64,000 nucleotides of DNA, from positions 2,204,374 to 2,268,373 of the forward strand of contig NZ_JAHNZZ010000001.1 of assembly GCF_019039215.1 (NCBI RefSeq), given 5' to 3'. Of this stretch, positions 59,231 through 64,000 are shown one piece after another. Under the pieces are notes generated by a model. That model made no database searches. It saw only the letters and a list, made by a program, of their open reading frames with translations, and was not told where the DNA came from. The first letter of the stretch is position 1. Each line of letters opens with the position of its first letter. Origin of the DNA: Bacillus sp. FJAT-29790. GTDB taxonomy: Bacteria > Bacillota > Bacilli > Bacillales > Cytobacillaceae. Position numbers and translations under genes: made by a program.

Positions 59231-60055
59231 TTGAATATCGGAATTATTGGAACAGGTAATATGGGGAGAATTCTGACAGAAGCATTGCTTGATGGAAATG
59301 CTGTTTCCTCTTCTTCCTTAACGATTACAAATCGAACAATCAAAAAATCTTTGGAAATTCAGAAGAACTATCAAGGAGTTCAAGTAGCGGCAAATGGGAA
59401 AGATGTAGCGGAACGATCATCGCTCATCTTTATTTGCGTGAAGCCACATGATATTTACCATGTTATTAAAGAGATTTCTCCTTTCTTAACAAAAGAGAAA
59501 TGCGTTGTATCAATTACAAGTCCGATTACAGTCGAACAAATAGAGTCTGTTACCCCTTGCTCTGTTGCAAGGGTCATTCCAAGCATTACGAATCGAGCAC
59601 TCGCTGGCGTTTCATTAGTTTCATTTGGTAACAATTGTGATAAAAAGTGGAAGGAAAGAATTTGGAATTTGTGTCAGGCGATTTCAAAGCCGGTTGAAAT
59701 TGAGGAAAACATCACACGTGTCAGTTCTGATATTGTCAGCTGCGGTCCTGCTTTTTTCAGCTATTTAACGCAAGCCTTCATTCTCGCTGCAGTCAAAGAG
59801 ACGAAAATAGATCAAAAAACGGCAACAACCCTTGCAGAAGAGATGCTGATCGGAATGGGAGAACTGCTGAAAAAGGGCTTTTATACATTGCCAACATTAC
59901 AGGAAAAGGTATGTGTAAAAGGAGGAATTACCGGTGAAGGAATCAAAGTGCTTGAAAGCGAATTAGGGGAAGTTTTTGAGCATGTGTTTCAAGCAACCCA
60001 TGCTAAGTTTAAAGACGAAATCAATAAGGTAAAGGATCAATATCCACTCCCTTAA
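59231..60055 (+). CDS. comER: Late competence protein ComER (pyrroline-5-carboxylate reductase-like)
   Basis: 274 residues from TTG 59231, eight bases after AAAGGAGGG. The N terminus IGIIGTGNMGRILTEALL is a Rossmann NADP-binding motif. The C terminus has the P5C reductase dimerisation region (FFSYLTQAFILAA). In B. subtilis comER is divergent from comEA and dispensable for competence; a role in sporulation signalling has been reported. Enzymatic activity is unproven. Confidence 0.92.
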   Translation: MNIGIIGTGNMGRILTEALLDGNAVSSSSLTITNRTIKKSLEIQKNYQGVQVAANGKDVAERSSLIFICVKPHDIYHVIKEISPFLTKEKCVVSITSPITVEQIESVTPCSVARVIPSITNRALAGVSLVSFGNNCDKKWKERIWNLCQAISKPVEIEENITRVSSDIVSCGPAFFSYLTQAFILAAVKETKIDQKTATTLAEEMLIGMGELLKKGFYTLPTLQEKVCVKGGITGEGIKVLESELGEVFEHVFQATHAKFKDEINKVKDQYPLP

Positions 60056-60069
60056 TCAATATTCGGCAC

Positions 60070-60103
60070 GAAGGAGAAAACTCCTTCATCAAAATTTTTT
60101 TTT
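60070..60103 (+). terminator. Terminator of comER
   Basis: GAAGGAG / CTCCTTC around AAAA, with a run of nine T eight bases farther on. Confidence 0.7.
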
Positions 60104-60114
60104 ACACAAAACCA

Positions 60115-60204
60115 AAGGGCCAGTCCTCATAAAAGCAATATATTGTAAATTGGATTCGTTAACATCCAATTCATACAGTATATTGATAGTGAGGTCAGGC
60201 CCTT
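60115..60204. repeat. 90-bp imperfect palindrome between comER and yqeM
   Basis: Two 41-base arms (60115-60155 and 60164-60204) surround TCGTTAAC. They are complementary over most of their length: AAGGGCC, CCTCA, CAATATA, TGTA and ATTGGAT blocks pair, with small internal mismatches. It is much longer than the other terminators of the window. On the minus strand, TTTGGTTTTG follows, so it may still end the yqeM transcript. Confidence 0.8.
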
Positions 60205-60213
60205 CCTAATTTT

Positions 60214-60960
60214 TTATATTTTCCGGCAAATAAAAAAGATTCGTTCCGAATGAGCTTTCGGTGACACTGCTTCAAAATCCGCTGCTACTTCAAGCACTTC
60301 AAAACCAGCTTCCTTAAGCCACGCCTCATAAACTTCAATGGGATATGTCCGTTGTAGATGCAGCTCATCATATCTGTCATATTGGCCCGTATTTTGATCT
60401 AATACAAAGAATGAAAGATCATGCTCAACACTGTTCGGAAATTCCCCTTGATAACTGTGCCATATATAAGAAATCTCCTCTTCATTAAGAGTAAATGTCT
60501 GATTCATAAAAACCTGCATTATTTTATAAATGGAATGGACATCAAAGATGAAAATTCCACCCTTAATCAGGTGATCATTCACATTCCGAAAGGTAGCCAA
60601 AACTTCGGGCTCCGACTCTAAATAATTTAATGAGTCACAAAAAATGCCAATTAAATCAAACTGACCAAGACCTTCGAGTTCAGCCATATTTTGCTGATAA
60701 AATTGCATGTCCAATCCTTTGCTGCTTGCCTTTGATTGAGCAACTGTTAACATATCAGCTGAAAGGTCAACCCCTGTTACATCATAGCCTTCTTCAGCAA
60801 GCTTGATTGAAAGCTTTCCCGTTCCACAGGCGAGGTCAAGAACCCTTTTACCCTGAACATTGTATTTCGTTACAAGCTTGGTTACGAGTTCGACCCATTT
60901 ATCATATGGAACATCTTTCATTAACTCATCATAAAGATAGGCAAACTTCCCGTAGGTCAT
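60214..60960 (-). CDS. yqeM: SAM-dependent methyltransferase YqeM
   Basis: 248 residues. Class I methyltransferase with motif I VLDLACGTGKLSIKLAEEGY near residue 42, then VDLSADML and the FDLIGIFCDSLNYL acidic motif. It is similar to the rRNA/tRNA-modifying YqeM family, with unknown substrate. It overlaps the end of rsfS by four bases, and this coupling suggests a role in ribosome or tRNA maturation. Confidence 0.88.
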   Translation of the reverse strand: MTYGKFAYLYDELMKDVPYDKWVELVTKLVTKYNVQGKRVLDLACGTGKLSIKLAEEGYDVTGVDLSADMLTVAQSKASSKGLDMQFYQQNMAELEGLGQFDLIGIFCDSLNYLESEPEVLATFRNVNDHLIKGGIFIFDVHSIYKIMQVFMNQTFTLNEEEISYIWHSYQGEFPNSVEHDLSFFVLDQNTGQYDRYDELHLQRTYPIEVYEAWLKEAGFEVLEVAADFEAVSPKAHSERIFFICRKI

Positions 60961-61313
60961 TGGTTAAGCTCGCTTTGAACATTTTCAATTGGCGCATCCC
61001 CCCAAAGACGTTCAAGATTATAATAGCTTCTTTCATCGCGATGGAATATATGGGCAACAACATCCCCCATATCCACTAGGATCCACCTTGCTTCGTCAAA
61101 CCCTTCGATTCTTTTTACAGAGTAGCCTAGCTCTCCAGCTTTCTCTTTCATCTCCCTTGCAATTGCCTGTACTTGTTTATCCGAATTTCCATGACAAATT
61201 AGGAAATAATCTGCAATTAAAGAGATTCCTTTCATATTTAAGACAACTATATCTTCAGCTCTTTTATCATCAGCCGCTTTAACTGCGGTCAATAGTAATT
61301 TTCTTTCACTCAT
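60957..61313 (-). CDS. rsfS: Ribosomal silencing factor RsfS
   Basis: 118 residues, complete. VVLNMKGISLIADYFLICHG, EGFDEARWILVDMGDVVAHI and FYNLERLW-type (YYNLERLWGDA) segments are the Iojap/RsfS signature. It binds L14 and blocks joining of ribosomal subunits in starvation. It overlaps yqeK by eight bases and yqeM by four. The B. subtilis name is yqeL. Confidence 0.96.
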   Translation of the reverse strand: MSERKLLLTAVKAADDKRAEDIVVLNMKGISLIADYFLICHGNSDKQVQAIAREMKEKAGELGYSVKRIEGFDEARWILVDMGDVVAHIFHRDERSYYNLERLWGDAPIENVQSELNQ

Positions 61314-61884
61314 TCAATCCGTCCTCCTGATTTATAATTAAGTCATTATATGTGTAAAAAGTAGCTGGAAAAACCGGCTGTCCTTTTTTAATTAAAAATA
61401 ATATGGTATTTTTGATGGATTTTATTAAAGCTCCATCGAGACTGTTCTCCGCTATTTCACGCACTTCTTCAACGCCAGGAAAATGCCTCCCTGGTTCAAT
61501 ATAATCAGCTAAATAAATAACTTTCTCTAACGTTGTCATCCCTGTTCTTCCTGAAGTATGGTATTTGATTGCATCAAGAACTTCCTGATCCTTAATTCCA
61601 GCTTCCTTCTGAACAAGATAAGCCCCGACAGGCGCATGCCACAGTTCACTATTGAAGGAAAGGAGTTCTTGCGGCATTCCTTGTTCAATAATAATTTGTT
61701 TCATTTCCTCTTTTGGACGAAATTTGGCATAATCATGAAAGATCGCGGCAAGTTCGGCCTTTTTTTCATCGGCACCATATTTCCTAGCAAGTGCCACTGC
61801 TGACTCCATAACACCAAGTGTATGGGTGTAGCGATGTTCTGTTAATTGTTCCTTCACTATTTTTAAGGCAAGATCACGGTCCAT
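61306..61884 (-). CDS. yqeK: HD-domain protein YqeK (diadenosine tetraphosphatase family)
   Basis: 192 residues. HD metal motifs are HRYTHTLGV (His), IFHDYAKFRP (HD), WHAPVGAYL (His) and YLADYIEPGRH (Asp). YqeK hydrolyses Ap4A symmetrically to two ADP in Gram-positive bacteria. The gene overlaps nadD by eleven bases and rsfS by eight. Confidence 0.93.
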   Translation of the reverse strand: MDRDLALKIVKEQLTEHRYTHTLGVMESAVALARKYGADEKKAELAAIFHDYAKFRPKEEMKQIIIEQGMPQELLSFNSELWHAPVGAYLVQKEAGIKDQEVLDAIKYHTSGRTGMTTLEKVIYLADYIEPGRHFPGVEEVREIAENSLDGALIKSIKNTILFLIKKGQPVFPATFYTYNDLIINQEDGLNE

Positions 61885-62443
61885 ATAAATTCTTCTCCTT
61901 AATATAGCTTCTTACTGAATCCGGAACGATATAGCGAACCGTTTTCCCTTCCTTCAGACGGCTTCGGATGAGGCTAGAGGAAATATTTATTTCCGGCACC
62001 TCGGCATAAAGAATCGGATAAGGGCTTTGATGACTATAAGACGGTCGCCTAACTCCTATAAATTGAACGATGTCGAATAATTCATCGATGTTATACCACT
62101 TTGGTAAGTATTCAATCATATCTGCACCAATAATAAAATAAAACTGTTTATCAAGATGCGTTTCTTTTAGAATTTTCATCGTTTCATAAGAATAGGAAGG
62201 ACCCTTCCTTTTTAGTTCAATTAATTCAATTTTAAAATTAGGATGCCCTTGAATGGCAAGTTTCAGCAAATTCACTCTGTCTTCATCATCAATCGCATTC
62301 GACTTTTTCTTGTGCGGAGGCTCTTGATTCGGCATGAACCAAATTTCATCCAATGACATCGTGTTCAACACTTCATTAGCAATGATTAAATGTCCAAGAT
62401 GCGGGGGATCAAAAGTACCGCCTAAAATGCCGATTTTTTTCAG
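61874..62443 (-). CDS. nadD: Nicotinate-nucleotide adenylyltransferase NadD, probable CTG start
   Basis: 189 residues. With the CTG at 62441-62443 as start, the protein begins M-K-K-I-G-I-L-G-G-T-F-D-P-P-H, the T/HxGH nucleotide-binding motif that every NadD needs. AGGAGG lies eight bases before. Taking the first in-frame GTG (62371) would remove this catalytic site. No ATG, GTG or TTG occurs in frame between. IIGADMIEYLPKWYN and ISSSLIRSRLK complete the family motifs. NadD adenylates nicotinate mononucleotide in NAD synthesis. It overlaps yqeK. Confidence 0.93.
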   Translation of the reverse strand: MKKIGILGGTFDPPHLGHLIIANEVLNTMSLDEIWFMPNQEPPHKKKSNAIDDEDRVNLLKLAIQGHPNFKIELIELKRKGPSYSYETMKILKETHLDKQFYFIIGADMIEYLPKWYNIDELFDIVQFIGVRRPSYSHQSPYPILYAEVPEINISSSLIRSRLKEGKTVRYIVPDSVRSYIKEKNLYGP

Positions 62444-62462
62444 GGTGCACTCCTCCTGACTT

Positions 62463-62578
62463 TTCTTTTTGACTGTTTTCGCATATATTGTTGTTTTTAG
62501 CCTTAAATTTAGCCCGTTGATTTTTATATAAAATCAATTTGAAAAAGCAACAAAGTTTACGAAAACAGCCTTCTTTTA
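62463..62578 (+). mobile_element. MITE-like element, copy 7 (short, core-less) with target duplication
   Basis: The element is 62471-62570. The ends are GACTGTTTTCGCATATATTG and AACAAAGTTTACGAAAACAG (CC). No GC-rich core is present; GCCCGTTGATTTTT runs into TATAAAATCAATTTG. Flanks TTCTTTTT (62463-62470) and TTCTTTTA (62571-62578) match at seven of eight positions. It lies between yhbY and nadD, ending 8-10 bases from the nadD ribosome binding site. Confidence 0.88.
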
Positions 62579-62598
62579 GACTTTAGTTGAACTAGTGT

Positions 62599-62889
62599 TT
62601 AAGGTAATAGAATCTGCTTGTTCTCTTTGGATTCCTTGTATAGCACGATCATGTTTCCAATAAGTTGAACAAGTTCTGCTTTTGCTCCTCTAGCTAATTG
62701 ATCCGCTACAGCATTTTTATCATCATCACAATTTTGCAGGATGCTGATTTTCATTAATTCACGTGCTTCTAAAGCTTCACTTACTTGCTTGATCATATTT
62801 TCATTTACTCCACCTTTACCAACTTGAAAAATTGGGTTTAGGTGATGCGCTTTCGAACGCAAAAAACGTTTTTGTTTTCCTGTTAACAT
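62599..62889 (-). CDS. yhbY: RNA-binding protein YhbY (YqeI)
   Basis: 96 residues, a complete CRS1-YhbY domain: MLTGKQKRFLRSKAHHLNPI, VGKGGVNENMIKQVSEALEA with the GKGG RNA-binding loop, and a C-terminal GNMIVLYKES strand. It associates with pre-50S particles in other bacteria. It starts four bases after the aroE stop. Confidence 0.95.
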   Translation of the reverse strand: MLTGKQKRFLRSKAHHLNPIFQVGKGGVNENMIKQVSEALEARELMKISILQNCDDDKNAVADQLARGAKAELVQLIGNMIVLYKESKENKQILLP

Positions 62890-62893
62890 TTTG

Positions 62894-63724
62894 TTATCCT
62901 CCTAGTTGTGTCAGTACATTCGCTTTCATCCGTTCTGGATCCGGAAAAATACCTGTCCATTTATCAAAAGCAAGTGCTCCTTGATAAACAAACATCTCAA
63001 GGCCATTTTGAATTTTAGCACCTTTATTTTTAGCTTCCTGTAAAATCTTCGTTTCGAGCGGATTGTATATTATATCACTAACAAACGCATTTGGTTTAAG
63101 ATTACGTAACGAAATAGGAGATTTTTGAATATCAGGAAGCATTCCTATCGAAGTTGTCTGAATGATCAAATCATAATTGGCTAGATTGTCTTCTGCTTCA
63201 CTAATATCCATTACCTCTGTGGTAACCTGATAAGGGCATTCCATTGTAATTGCTTCTGCTTTTTTAACGGTCCTGTTACAAATATCCAATCTCTTTACTT
63301 CTAATCGGGCGAGTGTGAAATAGAGCGCTCTTGCTGCACCTCCTGCACCAATAATCAAGACATTCTTGTCATTTAATGTCGGCAGATGAGCCAATAATCC
63401 TTTTACAAACCCGCTACCGTCTGTATTATAGCCCACTAATTCCCCATTCTCATTTACTACCGTATTAACTGCTCCAATGGCTTTCGCTAGCGGATCTAGC
63501 CTATCCAAGAGCGGGATAACGGCTTGCTTATGTGGAACCGTGATATTAAAGCCGGCTATTCCGATTGCCTTTAAACCCCTTATCGCATCTCCCAAATCTT
63601 CTTTCTTTACATGGAGTGCCTGATAGTGAGCATCGATCCCATAAGTCTGAAACAACTCATTATGCATAGTCGGCGACATAGACTGGGCAATCGGATCCCC
63701 CAATACAGCAAACAGTTTTTTCAA
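62894..63724 (-). CDS. aroE: Shikimate dehydrogenase AroE
   Basis: 276 residues from TTG 63724, seven bases after GGGGAG. Substrate motifs are DPIAQSMSPTMHNELF and FNITVPHK (catalytic Lys), with NTDG (Asp). The NADP-binding GAGGAARALYF is followed by NRTVKKA. It reduces 3-dehydroshikimate in the aromatic amino acid pathway. It is 15 bases after yqeH. Confidence 0.97.
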   Translation of the reverse strand: MKKLFAVLGDPIAQSMSPTMHNELFQTYGIDAHYQALHVKKEDLGDAIRGLKAIGIAGFNITVPHKQAVIPLLDRLDPLAKAIGAVNTVVNENGELVGYNTDGSGFVKGLLAHLPTLNDKNVLIIGAGGAARALYFTLARLEVKRLDICNRTVKKAEAITMECPYQVTTEVMDISEAEDNLANYDLIIQTTSIGMLPDIQKSPISLRNLKPNAFVSDIIYNPLETKILQEAKNKGAKIQNGLEMFVYQGALAFDKWTGIFPDPERMKANVLTQLGG

Positions 63725-63739
63725 TATTGCTCTCCCCTT

Positions 63740-64000
63740 TTAAATCAATGATTTCCTCACTAAAGCATGGACACCCCGTGGTACATAGGCCGCCACTTTA
63801 GCACCTGGCTCGTTTACCGTAATCCAGCCAAGCCCTGAAAAAACGATATCTGTTTTTCCTTCCTTGATCGAAAATTCATGCTTAACTAATTCAGGGAAGG
63901 TCTCCATTTGTTCCTTTCGTGGAGGAGTTAATAATTCCCCGGCGTGATTCTCATACAATTCATCCGCTTTTTCTAATTTCGTTCTGTGAATATTTAGCTC
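63740..64000 (-). CDS. yqeH: Ribosome biogenesis GTPase YqeH, C-terminal part (cut by window end)
   Basis: The frame is open from 63740 to the window edge, so only the last 86 or so codons are present. The C-terminal residues (ELLTPP, FSGLGWITVNEPGAKVAAYV, PRGVHALVRKS) match the YqeH C terminus, which follows its circularly permuted GTPase domain. YqeH is needed for 30S assembly. The position upstream of aroE is the same as in B. subtilis. Confidence 0.9.
   Translation of the reverse strand, partial: ELNIHRTKLEKADELYENHAGELLTPPRKEQMETFPELVKHEFSIKEGKTDIVFSGLGWITVNEPGAKVAAYVPRGVHALVRKSLI

Overview
The window is a chromosomal segment of a low-GC Gram-positive endospore former of the family Bacillaceae. 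The evidence is gene content and order: it reproduces, nearly gene for gene, the yqeH-to-yqfX part of the Bacillus subtilis chromosome, including sporulation genes (spoIIP, gpr, yqfC, yqfD), late competence genes (comEA, comEB, comEC, comER) and the hrcA-grpE-dnaK-dnaJ heat-shock operon. There is no rRNA or other marker that fixes genus or species. No prophage, intact insertion sequence, CRISPR array, tRNA or rRNA gene was recognised.

Layout. 1-7.9 kb: yqfX, yqfW, a Zur-controlled zinc uptake operon (znuC-znuB-zur), yqfT, AP endonuclease nfo, helicase cshB, and the VrrA-like yqfQ. 8.3-19.5 kb: ispH, the yqfO-trmK pair, cytochrome cccA, an acyl-CoA dehydrogenase and an unrecognised membrane protein, then the yqxD-dnaG-sigA operon preceded by ccpN-ppsR. 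20-31.5 kb: glyQS behind a T-box, recO, yqzL, era, cdd, dgkA, ybeY, pgpH, phoH, yqfD. 31.7-38 kb: yqfC, the nfeD-floA-yqfB operon with a sigma-W-type promoter, rpsU-yqeY, yqeW and deoC. 38-46.6 kb: the heat-shock operon with CIRCE, running on into prmA-rsmE-mtaB. 46.8-55.3 kb: hemW, lepA, yqxA, spoIIP, gpr, rpsT, holA and yqzM. 55.3-64 kb: the com cluster and the nadD/aroE/ribosome-biogenesis group (yqeM, rsfS, yqeK, nadD, yhbY, aroE, partial yqeH). Most genes lie on the minus strand with short overlaps that indicate translational coupling. The plus-strand exceptions are yqfW, yqfT, yqfQ, ispH, yqeW, rpsT, yqzM and comER.

The genes themselves are conserved. The less expected content is between them. 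Seven intergenic elements share inverted ends related to GGCTGTTTTCGTAAACTTTG and every one is bordered by an 8-bp A/T-rich direct repeat (8/8 matching bases in three, 7/8 in four). They are therefore non-autonomous mobile elements (MITE-like). They come in long forms with two kinds of GC-rich core and in short core-less forms, and one sits inside the heat-shock operon between dnaK and dnaJ. A second, unrelated family of six strongly structured repeats occurs in long-loop, short-loop and truncated forms, one of them transcribed between hrcA and grpE. Other points are a probable CTG start codon for nadD, a start problem in yqxD, a hairpin that sequesters the yqfC ribosome binding site, and a 90-bp imperfect palindrome between comER and yqeM. 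Family assignments rest on recognition of translated sequence and gene order; no database search was possible.
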